From: Acidobacteriota bacterium
GTDB lineage: Bacteria > Acidobacteriota > Terriglobia > Bryobacterales > UBA6623
Direction: 5' to 3'
NCBI GenBank assembly: GCA_016125275.1
Contig: WGMB01000007.1
Span: 124,001-188,000, forward strand
Length of the DNA: 64,000 bases
Shown here: piece by piece, positions 26,936 to 35,572 of the stretch
How positions within the stretch are numbered: position 1 is the first letter of the stretch
Layout of the letters: every line of letters starts with the position of its first letter
Translations under genes and position numbers: made by a program
Notes under the pieces: generated by a model
What the model was told of the DNA's origin: nothing
What the model saw: the letters and a program-made list of their open reading frames with translations, nothing else
The model's database searches: none

Positions 26936-27922
26936 CTAGATTGCCTGCCAGAGCAGGGCGCCGTCAACCTCGTCGCGGCGCACGCGACCCGAGCGCGCCA
27001 GAAACTCGAGGTGCGCGATCGCCTCGGCCATCGCCAAGCGCCGCTGGCCGATCGGCCGCCGGTCGCCCCAGATGAGGGCGGCCACGGTCCAGGCGTCGAG
27101 CGCCCGCACGCGGACGGATTCCTCGATGGAGTCGCAGCGGCGGCGATGGTGGGCGCGCGTGGCGGCGATCCACTCGTGGTGGCCGGAGAAGGGCTCGCCG
27201 TGGGACGGCACGACCGTGCGGATGTCCAACGCTTCGAGCTTGGCCAGCGAGTCGAAGTACTCGCCCAGGGGGTTGCCCTCGTAGAAGGCGTGGACGCCGA
27301 TGTTGGGCGAGATGCGCTCGAGCATCGCGTCGGTGGAGTACAGGATCTTCCGGTCGCGGTCGTAGAAGCACAGCAGGGCCGGCGAGTGGCCCGGCGCCTG
27401 GAAGGTTTCGAGACGGCCGCCGGCGTACTCCAGCACGTCCCCCTCGTCGATGGGGTCGTCGGCCACGAAGCGGTCCGAGCCGGAGGCCATCTTGCGGGCT
27501 TCGCCCTCGATCTCGTGGATCGTCTCTTCGGGCACGCCGTGGCGGCGCAGGTAGGCCTCGGCGCGCGCGAAGAAGGCTTCGCCGGGCTCCCGCGGCGCGA
27601 TGAGGGCGGCTTCGCGGGGCTGCATGGCGATGGGCGCGCCGGAGAGGCGGCGGATGTGCGCGGCGGCGCCGGCGTGGTCCGGGTGCAGGTGCGAGACGAC
27701 GATGCGGCGCAGGGAGCGCCAGTCCAAATGCAACTGCGCCAGAGCCTCTTCCAGCGCGGCCAGGCTGGCCGGGGTGTGGAGGCCACAGTCGAGCAGCAGC
27801 CAACCGTCGGAGCGGCGGAATAGGAAGGCGTTGACGCTGGCCAGCGCCCAGGGCAGCGGCAAACGGATGCGCCAGGCGCCTTCGGCGACCTGCGTCAGCA
27901 GCGCTGGAGTCGGTTCGCTCAT
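26936..27922 (-). CDS. metallo-beta-lactamase-fold hydrolase
   Basis: 328 residues from ATG 27922, chosen because MSEPTPALLTQVAEGAW begins a typical MBL protein and because its ATGA overlaps the cobA-hemD stop by 4 bp. The metal-binding motif is VVSHLHPDHAGAA, with later ligands in QAPGHSPALL, YSTDAM and PSHGEPF. The extended C-terminal helical part (LDAWTVAALIWGD) resembles glyoxalase II-like/LACTB2-like MBL proteins. It is translationally coupled to heme genes, but the substrate cannot be predicted. Confidence 0.88.
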   Translation of the reverse strand: MSEPTPALLTQVAEGAWRIRLPLPWALASVNAFLFRRSDGWLLLDCGLHTPASLAALEEALAQLHLDWRSLRRIVVSHLHPDHAGAAAHIRRLSGAPIAMQPREAALIAPREPGEAFFARAEAYLRRHGVPEETIHEIEGEARKMASGSDRFVADDPIDEGDVLEYAGGRLETFQAPGHSPALLCFYDRDRKILYSTDAMLERISPNIGVHAFYEGNPLGEYFDSLAKLEALDIRTVVPSHGEPFSGHHEWIAATRAHHRRRCDSIEESVRVRALDAWTVAALIWGDRRPIGQRRLAMAEAIAHLEFLARSGRVRRDEVDGALLWQAI

Positions 27923-29433
27923 GAGGTTCGAACCGCTTGGAGCAGCGCTTCGAGGACTCCTTCCATCGTATAAGGGTTGGCCTCGGCGGCGACGGGCAGG
28001 CCCAGCTCGCGCGCGGTCTGGGAGGTGATCGGGCCGATGGAGCACAGGCGGACGCCGGCCAATCGCTCCGGCCCGACCAGCTTGGCCAGGTTCCGCACGG
28101 TGGAGGAGCTGGTGCAGACGGCCCAATCCGGCTTGTCCTCCCCCTCGAAGATCGCTTGGAGGCGCTCGGCGGCGTCAGGCGGCTCGACGGTTTGGTAGGC
28201 CGGCACGACGTCGACGAGGGCGCCGCGGGCGGCGAGCTCCGCCGGCAGCGTCTCGCGAGCCTGCAAGGCGCGCGGAATGAGGATGCGCTGGCCGCGCAGG
28301 TCCTCCGCATCCAGTGCGGCGAGCAGGCCTTCGGCCACGAAGTCGTCCGGCAAAACGTCGACCTTCAGGTGCAACTGCTCCAGCCGCTGCGCGGTGGCCG
28401 GGCCGATGGCGGCGATCTTGCCGCGCACCGCCCGCAGGTCGCGCGGCGAGGCGTCCAGGCGCTCCAGAAAGCGGTCGACGCCGTTGCGGCTGGTGAAGAT
28501 CAGCCAGTCGTAGTCGCCGAGGGCGGCGATGGCGGCGTCCAGCGGCGCCCAGTCGTCGGGCGGACGGATCTCGATGGTCGGGGCTTCGATGGGTTCGGCC
28601 CCCAGCCGCCGCAGCCGCGCGGCGAAGTCGGCGGCCTGGCCGGCCGGGCGCGTGATCAGGATGCGCCGGCCGAACAGCGGCAGCCGTTCGTACCAGTCGA
28701 GCTTCTCGCGTAGGGCGACGACTTCGCCCACGACGATCAGCGCCGGCGGACGCAGCCCGGCGGCCTCGATCTTGGCGCCCAGGTCGTCCAGCCGTCCGAC
28801 GACGGTCTGCTGGCAGGGGCGGGTGGCCCAGCGGACGGCCATGGCGGGGGTATGGGGCGCCCGGCCGGCGGCGATCAGGCGATCGGCGATGGCGTCGAAG
28901 GCGGTGAGGCCCATGAAGATGACCAGGGTCTCGGTGTGCCCCAGCCGCTGCCAGTCGATGGCGTCAGCCTCGTGGCCGGTAACGAAGGTGACGGCGGAGG
29001 TGCGCGAGCGATGCGTAAGCGGCACGCCGGCGTAGGCGGCCGCGCCGAGGGCCGAGCTGACGCCGGGCACCACCTCGAACTCGACGCCGGCGGCGATCAG
29101 GGCCTCGGCTTCCTCGCCCCCCCGGCCGAAGACGTAGGGGTCGCCGCCCTTGAGCCGCACCACGGCCAGGCCCTGCCGGGCCTTGGCGGCCAGCAGCTCG
29201 TTGATCTGCTGCTGGCTCAACTGGTGCAGGGCGCGTTTCTTGCCGACGTAGAGCGTCTCGGCGTCCGGCCGGGCGTGGCTCAGCAGGCTGGGGGAGGCCA
29301 GGTTGTCATAGAGGATGACGTCGGCGGAGCGGATCAGCTCCAGGCCTCGCCAGGTGATCAGGTCGGGGTCCCCCGGACCCGCTCCCACCAGATACACCTT
29401 GCCCTTCTCGGCGGCTTGCGCGGCGGCGGACAT
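27919..29433 (-). CDS. cobA-hemD: uroporphyrinogen-III C-methyltransferase / uroporphyrinogen-III synthase fusion
   Basis: 504 residues combining two tetrapyrrole enzymes. Residues about 8-250 are the SAM-dependent methyltransferase CobA: GKVYLVGAGPGDPDLIT, VRLKGGDPYVFGRGGEEAEAL, PGVSSALGAAAYAGVPLTHR. Residues about 255-504 are HemD: GRRILITRPAGQAADFAARL, DWLIFTSRNGVDRFLERL, AIGPATAQRL, DWAVCTSSSTVRNLA. HemD closes hydroxymethylbilane to uroporphyrinogen III and CobA methylates that product toward siroheme and cobalamin, so the fusion sits at the branch point. Such fusions are known in several phyla. It lies 9 bp after hemC and overlaps the MBL gene by 4 bp. It could feed the B12 used by the CarH protein at 57486, though that link is only inferred. 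Confidence 0.95.
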   Translation of the reverse strand: MSAAAQAAEKGKVYLVGAGPGDPDLITWRGLELIRSADVILYDNLASPSLLSHARPDAETLYVGKKRALHQLSQQQINELLAAKARQGLAVVRLKGGDPYVFGRGGEEAEALIAAGVEFEVVPGVSSALGAAAYAGVPLTHRSRTSAVTFVTGHEADAIDWQRLGHTETLVIFMGLTAFDAIADRLIAAGRAPHTPAMAVRWATRPCQQTVVGRLDDLGAKIEAAGLRPPALIVVGEVVALREKLDWYERLPLFGRRILITRPAGQAADFAARLRRLGAEPIEAPTIEIRPPDDWAPLDAAIAALGDYDWLIFTSRNGVDRFLERLDASPRDLRAVRGKIAAIGPATAQRLEQLHLKVDVLPDDFVAEGLLAALDAEDLRGQRILIPRALQARETLPAELAARGALVDVVPAYQTVEPPDAAERLQAIFEGEDKPDWAVCTSSSTVRNLAKLVGPERLAGVRLCSIGPITSQTARELGLPVAAEANPYTMEGVLEALLQAVRTS

Positions 29434-29442
29434 CCCTTTGGG

Positions 29443-30348
29443 CTAGGTTAACAGCGCGTCCGCCCCGGCGCGGCGGAGGGTCAGGGCGGTCCGCCGGCCG
29501 AGCTCGACCGGGTCGGCGCCCTGCTCGACGGCGCGCACCAGGCGGGAGCCGTCCGGGGCGGCGACGACGGCCTGGAGCTCCAGAGTCCCGTCCGGCAGGC
29601 CCACGGCGAGGGCGCCCAGCGGCGTTTGGCAGCCGCCGCCCAGCGCCGCCAGCAAGGCCCGCTCGGCGTCCGTGCAGGCCCGCGTGAGGGCGTCCTCGAG
29701 GGGGGCGATCGCGGCCAGCACGGCGGCGTCGCCCTCGCGGATCTCGATGCCCAGTGCGCCTTGGCCGACGGCGGGCGTCATCACCGCGGGCTCCAGAACT
29801 TGGGCGATGCGCTCGCCCAGTCCCAGCCGCTCCAGGCCGGCGCGGGCGAGCACGATGGCGTCGTAGTCGCCTTGGTCGCGCTTGCGCAGCCGGGTATCGA
29901 CGTTGCCGCGAATGCCGCGCACTTCCACGCCGGGGCGCGCCGCCAGAATCTGCGCCGCCCGCCGCGGCGAGCCGCTGCCCACCACGTCGCCGGGCTGCAA
30001 CTCGTCGAGCGTCTTGCCGACCAGCGCGTCGTGCGGCTGCGCCCGCTCGGGAACGACGCCCAGCGCCAGCCCGGGCGGCAGCTCGGTCGGCAGGTCCTTC
30101 AGGCTGTGTACAGCTAGGTCGATCGTTCCGGCCAGCAGGGCGTCCTCGATCTCCTTGGTGAACACGCCTTTGCCGCCGGTCTTGCGGCCGACCTCGGCCA
30201 GGGTCACGTCGACGATCTGGTCGCCGGAGGTCTTGATGATCTCGATGCGGCTTTCGCGGCCGAGCGCTGCGAGGCGCGCGGAGATCCAGCGGGCTTGCCA
30301 GAGCGCGAGCTGCGAGCCCCGGGAACCAATGACGAGGGGTTTGTTCAT
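29443..30348 (-). CDS. hemC: hydroxymethylbilane synthase (porphobilinogen deaminase)
   Basis: 301 residues, standard for HemC, which polymerises four porphobilinogens to hydroxymethylbilane. The N-terminus IGSRGSQLALWQA, the block AVHSLKDLPTELP, GSGSPRRAAQ and RGIRGNVDTRL are all present. The cofactor-attachment Cys is Cys240 in LGGGCQTPLGALA. Its ATG overlaps the hemA stop by 4 bp (ATGA), so translation is coupled. Confidence 0.96.
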   Translation of the reverse strand: MNKPLVIGSRGSQLALWQARWISARLAALGRESRIEIIKTSGDQIVDVTLAEVGRKTGGKGVFTKEIEDALLAGTIDLAVHSLKDLPTELPPGLALGVVPERAQPHDALVGKTLDELQPGDVVGSGSPRRAAQILAARPGVEVRGIRGNVDTRLRKRDQGDYDAIVLARAGLERLGLGERIAQVLEPAVMTPAVGQGALGIEIREGDAAVLAAIAPLEDALTRACTDAERALLAALGGGCQTPLGALAVGLPDGTLELQAVVAAPDGSRLVRAVEQGADPVELGRRTALTLRRAGADALLT

Positions 30349-31613
30349 CGTGGACGCAGATTGAAGATGCGTTTGACGATCTCGACGAAGCGGTCGCCGT
30401 CGGGATGTCCCGCCATGCTCTTCATCTCAGTAATAGGGGTGTGGGCGATCTTGCGGACGAGCCCGCGGGTGATGCCGTCGATGGCTTGTTCCTGCTCGGG
30501 CGAGAGCGCGCCGAGCTTGGAGCGAAAGCGCTCGATCTCGGCCAGGCGCAGCGCGTCGAGCTCCTGCTGCAACTGCACGATCGTGGGCTTGACCATGTAG
30601 CCGCGGATGCGGTGCAGCACCTTGTCGACCTCTTCGTCGACGATCTGCTCGGCCAAGTCGGCTTCCTTGCGACGCTGCTTGAGGTTGGCCTCGGCCACCT
30701 GTTGGAGGTCGTCGATGTCGTAGACGAACATCTCGTCGAGAGAGTTGATGTCCGGGTCCACGTCGCGCGGCACGGCGATGTCGACCAGGAACAAGGGGCG
30801 TCCGCGGCGGGCGGAGGCCACCGGGGCCAGCGCCTCGCGGGTGAGCACGTAGCCGGGGGCGCCGGTGGACGAGATGACGACGTCGACCTTGGAGAGCAGC
30901 TCGTGGAGGCGGTCGTAGGAGACGGCCTCGCCTTGGAACAGCGTCGCCATCTCCTGGGCGCGCTCGAACGTCCGGTTGACGACGTAGAGCCGTTCGGCGC
31001 CGGCGCCTTGCAGGTGGCGCGCGGTCGCCTCGGACATCTTGCCGGCGCCGATGATGAGCACCTGCAAGCCGTCGAGGTCGCCGAAGATCTTGCGGGCCAG
31101 CTCCACGGCCACGTAGCTGATCGAGACGGCCATCTGGCCGATGCCGGTCTCGTTGCGGACCCGGCGCGCGACGCGGAAGGCTGCGGTGAGCAACTGGTCG
31201 AGGGGGCCGCGGATCGTGCCGGCCTGCTTGGCCGCCTGGTAGGCGTCCTTGACCTGGCCGAGGATCTGGGGCTCGCCGACGACCATCGAGTCCAGGCTCG
31301 AGGCGACCCGAAAGATGTGCCGAATCGCTTCCCGGTCAGCGTAGCGGTACAGGTAGGGCGTGGCCTCGAGGACGGGCGCGTGGTGGTCTTCGTTGAGGAA
31401 GGTGAGCAGGGACGATTCCGCGTCGTGGGCGTCGTCGCTGCGCACCATGAACTCCACGCGATTGCAGGTGGAGAGGATGCAGGCTTCTTCGATGCCGGGG
31501 CGGCCGGCGAGCAGGGCGACCAAGGCCTCGGCGCGATCGCCCGGCAAGGCGAACCGCTCCCGCACTTCCACCGGAGCCGTCTTGTGGCTCAAGCCCAGGA
31601 TGAGCACGCTCAT
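30345..31613 (-). CDS. hemA: glutamyl-tRNA reductase
   Basis: 422 residues. HemA reduces glutamyl-tRNA to glutamate-1-semialdehyde, the first step of heme synthesis by the C5 route. The open frame continues upstream to 32516, but the true start is ATG 31613 (MSVLILGLSHKTAPVEVRE). The catalytic Cys50 is in ILSTCNRVEF, followed by GEPQILGQVKDAY, GAGKMSEATARHL (NADPH domain) and VVNRTFERA. It overlaps the ccsA/hemX-like gene and hemC by 4 bp each. Confidence 0.96.
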   Translation of the reverse strand: MSVLILGLSHKTAPVEVRERFALPGDRAEALVALLAGRPGIEEACILSTCNRVEFMVRSDDAHDAESSLLTFLNEDHHAPVLEATPYLYRYADREAIRHIFRVASSLDSMVVGEPQILGQVKDAYQAAKQAGTIRGPLDQLLTAAFRVARRVRNETGIGQMAVSISYVAVELARKIFGDLDGLQVLIIGAGKMSEATARHLQGAGAERLYVVNRTFERAQEMATLFQGEAVSYDRLHELLSKVDVVISSTGAPGYVLTREALAPVASARRGRPLFLVDIAVPRDVDPDINSLDEMFVYDIDDLQQVAEANLKQRRKEADLAEQIVDEEVDKVLHRIRGYMVKPTIVQLQQELDALRLAEIERFRSKLGALSPEQEQAIDGITRGLVRKIAHTPITEMKSMAGHPDGDRFVEIVKRIFNLRPR

Positions 31614-32428
31614 GGCTGCATGAAGCCGTGGGCCCCTCGGTTGACGATCCACGTCAACGCCGCTCCGCAGAAGCCCGCGATGGCGAAGTATGCGCTCTTG
31701 CGGCCGCGCCAACCCGCGGCTAACCGGCTGAACATCATCGCCAAGTAGATGGCCCAAGTCGCGAAAGCCAAGGCGATGGTGGGATCGACGATCCAGTTGC
31801 GGCCCCAGTGTGAAGCGGCGTAGACGCTGGCGACCACCAGCCCCAGCGTGACGGCCACGAAGCCGACCGCCAGCGTCTGGTGCTGCACCTGGTCGAGCTT
31901 GCGCAGCGGCGGCAGCCGGTAGTAGAAGGCCCGCGGCTTCTTGGATTTGAGCTCGCGTTCCTGGATCAGGTACATCACCCCGGCGATAAACGTGATGAAC
32001 AGGGCCGCGAAGCCGAGCAGGAAAAGGGCCACGTGCACCCAGAGCCACCAACTGCCCACCGAGTGCTGCAGCCAGGGCTGCAACGGCGCGCCGAGGCTGC
32101 CGACCAGCGTCAGCAGAAAGACGATGGGGAACACGAACACCGCGACGCTCTCGTACCGAAAGCGCCAGTAGACCCACAGGAAGACCGACGTGATCAGAAA
32201 CGCCGTCAGCGAAGCCATCTCGTACAGAGAGCCCACCGGCGGCGCGCCGGTCTGCCAGATCTCCGCGCCGATCGAAACGGCGTGAAAGAAGAGGCCGACG
32301 GAGATGGAGGTCAGCGCCGCCAGAAATGTCTTCGGCCGCTGCTGAACCACGGTCACCAGGGCGTGCCAAAGGCCGACGGAATAGAGCGCCAGAGCGATCC
32401 GCAGCCAAAATACGCCCCAGGAATCCAT
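31610..32428 (-). CDS. CcsA/HemX-like cytochrome c assembly membrane protein
   Basis: 272 residues with about eight membrane helices and the central Trp-rich segment VGSWWLWVHVALFLLGFAALF, corresponding to the WWD region of the CcsA/CcmC superfamily that handles heme for cytochrome c. Genes of this type directly upstream of hemA are often named hemX and are thought to influence HemA level or heme delivery. The canonical WGSYWxWDPKET form is not complete here. It is the first gene of the heme operon, and a TATAAT lies just before its start codon. Confidence 0.85.
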   Translation of the reverse strand: MDSWGVFWLRIALALYSVGLWHALVTVVQQRPKTFLAALTSISVGLFFHAVSIGAEIWQTGAPPVGSLYEMASLTAFLITSVFLWVYWRFRYESVAVFVFPIVFLLTLVGSLGAPLQPWLQHSVGSWWLWVHVALFLLGFAALFITFIAGVMYLIQERELKSKKPRAFYYRLPPLRKLDQVQHQTLAVGFVAVTLGLVVASVYAASHWGRNWIVDPTIALAFATWAIYLAMMFSRLAAGWRGRKSAYFAIAGFCGAALTWIVNRGAHGFMQP

Positions 32429-32436
32429 CTGCCGTC

Positions 32437-32442
32437 ATTATA
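32437..32442 (-). promoter_or_regulatory. -10 box of the heme operon
   Basis: A perfect TATAAT on the minus strand (32442 to 32437), 8 bp before the ATG at 32428. Initiation near 32430 would give an almost leaderless mRNA. No good -35 was found at 16-18 bp. Confidence 0.6.
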
Positions 32443-32465
32443 GCCGCGAGGGTGGGCGACGGCCC

Positions 32466-32494
32466 TTGACAGAGGGGGTCGGATCGTTGATGAT
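32466..32494 (+). promoter_or_regulatory. promoter of the second padR-ADOP operon
   Basis: A perfect -35 TTGACA (32466-32471), 17 bp, then GATGAT (32489-32494), which matches TATAAT at four of six bases. Predicted initiation near 32501 coincides with the ATG at 32500, so translation would be leaderless or begin at the second ATG, 32515. Confidence 0.55.
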
Positions 32495-32496
32495 TC

Positions 32497-32519
32497 GACA
32501 TGTCGGTTATAGACATGTC
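32497..32519. promoter_or_regulatory. probable PadR operator (paired GACATGTC palindromes)
   Basis: The palindrome GACATGTC occurs at 32497-32504 and 32512-32519. The inner halves form ATGT-n9-ACAT (32500-32516), close to the ATGT-n8-ACAT operator known for Bacillus PadR. It overlaps the predicted transcription start and the first codons of the regulator gene, as expected for autorepression. Confidence 0.6.
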
Positions 32520-32847
32520 GAAACCAAAAGCCCTCGTCCCCTACGGGACGCTCGATCTGTTGATTCTCAAGACCCTGGAGACCATGGGCCCACTGCACGG
32601 CTACGGCCTCGCGCGCCGCATCGAGCAGGTTTCCAAGGAGGCCTTGCAGTTGAGCCAAGGGTCGATCTACCCGGCTCTGATCGGCCTGGAGCAGGAGGGC
32701 TGGATCCGCGCCGATTGGGGCGTCTCCGAGACCAACCGCAAGGTGAAGGTGTACGCGCTGACCGAGGCGGGGCGCCGACAGGTGGCCGTCGAGGTAGAGA
32801 AGTGGGAGCAAGCGACGGCTCTGGTGGCCCGCTTTCTGGAGGCCTGA
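32500..32847 (+). CDS. PadR-family transcriptional regulator 2
   Basis: 115 residues from ATG 32500; ATG 32515 (MSKPKALVPYG) is an alternative and may be the real start since the first five codons overlap the operator. The winged helix is typical: YGTLDLLILKTLE, GPLHGYGLARRIEQ, LSQGSIYPALIGLEQEGWIRA, VKVYALTEAGR, with one C-terminal dimer helix. It precedes an ADOP permease by 4 bp and should repress this operon. It is clearly similar to the PadR at 25494, but the proposed operators differ in sequence, suggesting separate signals. Confidence 0.92.
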   Translation: MSVIDMSKPKALVPYGTLDLLILKTLETMGPLHGYGLARRIEQVSKEALQLSQGSIYPALIGLEQEGWIRADWGVSETNRKVKVYALTEAGRRQVAVEVEKWEQATALVARFLEA

Positions 32848-32851
32848 GGCC

Positions 32852-35491
32852 ATGTCGTTGCGTCGTACCGCCGCCCGGCTGCTGGCCCTGCTGCGTCCGG
32901 GGCGTTTGGATCGAGAGCTCGACGACGAGATCCGGGCTCATCTGGAGATGGCCGAGCAGGACGCCCTCGCCGCCGGCATGACGCCGGAGCAGGCCCGCCG
33001 CGCCGCCCGCCGCCAGTTTGGAGGGATCGAGCCGATGAAGCAAGAGCATCGCGACAGCCGCAGCCTGCGCTGGATCGAGTCGCTGCTGCGGGACTTCCGC
33101 CACGGTTTGGCAGGGCTGGTCCGTGACCCCGGCTTCACGGTCGTCGCCGTCAGCGTGCTGGCGCTGGGCATCGGCGCCAATGTCGCGGTGTTCAGCCTGG
33201 TGGACGCCGTCCTGCTGCAGCCGCTGCCGTTTCCGGAGCCGGATCGCATCGTGCGCGTCTGGCAGGCGCCGCGTCCGGGCGTGACCAACGCGACCAGCGT
33301 CCTCGACTTCTTGGACTGGCGGAGGCTGGCGGATTCGTTCGAAGCGTTGGCCGCCGAGCAGACCGTGTCGGTGGCGCTGACCGGCGCCGGCGAGCCCCAG
33401 AGGCTGACGGCCAAGGCGGTGACCTCGGACTACTTTCGGGTTTTCCCGGCAACGCCGCTGCTGGGCCGCACCTTTCTGCCCGGAGAGGACCAGCCCGGCG
33501 CGGCCCGGGTGGCGCTGCTCAGCCACGCCGCCTGGCAGACCTACTTCGGCGGCGACCCCGACATCCTTTCCCGGCGGCCGGTCCTCGACGGGGAGCCGCA
33601 CCAGGTGATCGGCGTGCTGCCGCCCGGGCCGTTCGACCGCGACCGCGCCGAGCTGTGGGAACCGCTGGCGTTCGAGCCCGGCCAGCAGACCCGCGACTTC
33701 CATTGGCCGGAGGTTCACGGCCGGCTGCGGCGCGGCGCCACGCTGGCGCGGGCGAGGGAGCAGATGGAGACGCTCAACGCGGCCCTGGTGGAGCTTGCGC
33801 CGCCCTGGAAGCGCGACTGGGGCGTGGTGGTGGAGCCGCTGCAGACGCTGCTGGTGGGCGACAACCTGCGGCAGTCGATCTTCGTCGCCTTCGGCGCCGT
33901 GGCGATGGTTCTGCTGATCGCCTGCGCCAACGTGGCCAACCTGCTGCTGGCCAAGGGCGCGGCGCGCCGCAAGGAGCTGGCCATGCGGGCCGCCCTGGGC
34001 GCCGGACGCGGCCGGTTGGCCGCCCAGTTGCTGACCGAGAGTTTTGTGCTTTGCCTGCTGGGGGGCGTGGCCGGAGTCGCCGTGGCGGCCCTGCTGCTGC
34101 AAGTGGCCAAGCCGGTGCTGCCGGCCATGGCCCCCTTTGCCGCCGCGATCAGCCTGAATCTCCGCGCGCTCGGCTTCGCCGCCGCCGTGGCCCTGGGCGT
34201 GACGCTGCTGATCGGCGCGCTGCCGGCCTTGCAGACCAACCTGGGCAAGCTGTCGCTGCTGCTGAATCAGGCGTCGCGGGGCTTCTCGGACGGGCGCTCC
34301 GGCGTGCGCCGCGCCATCGTGGTCGGCGAGATCGCGCTGTCGCTGGTGCTGCTGTGCGGAGCGGTGCTGTTCCTGCGCAGCCTGGTCGCGCTCCAGAGCC
34401 TCGAGACCGGCGTGCGCATCGACCACGTCATCACCCTGTCGATGAATCTGCCGCTGACGACCTACCCCGACGCCGAGGCCGCCGGCCGCTTCTACGCGGC
34501 CGTCGCCGAGCGGCTCGACGGGGCGCCGGGGGTGGAGAAGGCCGCGCTGGCGTCGCACCTGCCGCTGCGCTGGATCGGCAACGGCGAAGGTTTGGTGCTG
34601 CCGGGCCTGGAGAAACCGGTCAACGTGCGGTTGAAGCGCGTGAACCCGGGGTACTTCGACCTGCTCGAGGTTCCCGTGCTCAGCGGCAGAGACGTCCAGG
34701 AGACGGATCGCCTGGGCGCCCCGCACGTGATCTTGATCAACGAGACCCTGGCCGCGCAGTTGGCGGATGTAGCCGGCGTGACGGACCCGATCGGCAAGAT
34801 GGTCAAGCTCTCCTACCCGTTCTATGAGACCAAGGGCGGCTCGCTGGAGGATGTGGAGATCGTGGGCGTGATCCGCAACGAAAAAGTCAGCTCGCCGGGC
34901 AGCGCGGACCCGGCCGTGGCCTACGCCCCGATGGCGCAACTGCCGCGGCCGAGCTCGAGCTTGCTGGTCCGCACGCCCTCCGACCCCTACGCCGTCCTCC
35001 CCACGATCCGCGCGGCGATTGGCGAGATCGACCCGAACCTGCCGCTGGGCGACATCATCACGCTGCAGCAGGTCCGTGACGGAACGCTGTCCGGCGCCAG
35101 CCGGCCGACCTGGGTCGTCGGCGTGTTCGCCGCGGTGGCTGCGCTGCTGGCGGCGGTGGGTTTGTACGGCGTGCTGTCGCAGACGGTGGCGCAACGGCGG
35201 CGGGAGATCGGCATCCGGATGGCGCTGGGCGCGCGATCGCAGGACGTGGTGGCGCAGGTGCTGCGCAACGCCCTGCGGCTGGCGCTAATCGGCGTGGCGG
35301 TGGGGCTGGCCGGCGTGGTCTCGCTGACCCGCCTGGTCCAGAGCTTACTGTTCGGCGTCTCCGCGTTGGACCCCTTGGCCATCGCCTGCGCCTGCGTGGC
35401 GATGACGCTGCTGGGGCTGCTGGCGGGGTTCGTGCCGGCGCGCCGGGCTTCCCGCGTGGAACCCACGGTGGCGCTGCGTGAGGAGGGCTGA
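32852..35491 (+). CDS. ADOP-type orphan ABC permease (MacB/FtsX fold), second copy
   Basis: 879 residues with the same layout as the permease at 22755: cytoplasmic prefix (DDEIRAHLEMAEQDALAAGMTPEQARRAARRQFG), first helix (FTVVAVSVLALGIGANVAVFSLVDAVLLQPLPFPEPDRIV, the hallmark N-terminal block), MacB-like periplasmic domain, FtsX block (CANVANLLLAKGAARRKELAMRAALGAGRGRLAAQLL), a second periplasmic domain and a last FtsX block (REIGIRMALGARSQDVVAQVL). No ATPase partner is nearby. It is co-transcribed with the PadR gene just upstream. Confidence 0.92.
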   Translation: MSLRRTAARLLALLRPGRLDRELDDEIRAHLEMAEQDALAAGMTPEQARRAARRQFGGIEPMKQEHRDSRSLRWIESLLRDFRHGLAGLVRDPGFTVVAVSVLALGIGANVAVFSLVDAVLLQPLPFPEPDRIVRVWQAPRPGVTNATSVLDFLDWRRLADSFEALAAEQTVSVALTGAGEPQRLTAKAVTSDYFRVFPATPLLGRTFLPGEDQPGAARVALLSHAAWQTYFGGDPDILSRRPVLDGEPHQVIGVLPPGPFDRDRAELWEPLAFEPGQQTRDFHWPEVHGRLRRGATLARAREQMETLNAALVELAPPWKRDWGVVVEPLQTLLVGDNLRQSIFVAFGAVAMVLLIACANVANLLLAKGAARRKELAMRAALGAGRGRLAAQLLTESFVLCLLGGVAGVAVAALLLQVAKPVLPAMAPFAAAISLNLRALGFAAAVALGVTLLIGALPALQTNLGKLSLLLNQASRGFSDGRSGVRRAIVVGEIALSLVLLCGAVLFLRSLVALQSLETGVRIDHVITLSMNLPLTTYPDAEAAGRFYAAVAERLDGAPGVEKAALASHLPLRWIGNGEGLVLPGLEKPVNVRLKRVNPGYFDLLEVPVLSGRDVQETDRLGAPHVILINETLAAQLADVAGVTDPIGKMVKLSYPFYETKGGSLEDVEIVGVIRNEKVSSPGSADPAVAYAPMAQLPRPSSSLLVRTPSDPYAVLPTIRAAIGEIDPNLPLGDIITLQQVRDGTLSGASRPTWVVGVFAAVAALLAAVGLYGVLSQTVAQRRREIGIRMALGARSQDVVAQVLRNALRLALIGVAVGLAGVVSLTRLVQSLLFGVSALDPLAIACACVAMTLLGLLAGFVPARRASRVEPTVALREEG

Positions 35492-35572
35492 AAGGGCGGC
35501 CGGGTTTCCTCGCCGTGACAAACTCCAATTTGATTGCAATCCGACGAAAAATCGCGGGACACTGGGACACAC

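Noticed and set aside
32567-35194. An 875-residue open frame on the minus strand under the second ADOP permease
   Set aside because: Same reason: antisense to a clear permease, low-complexity composition, no family.
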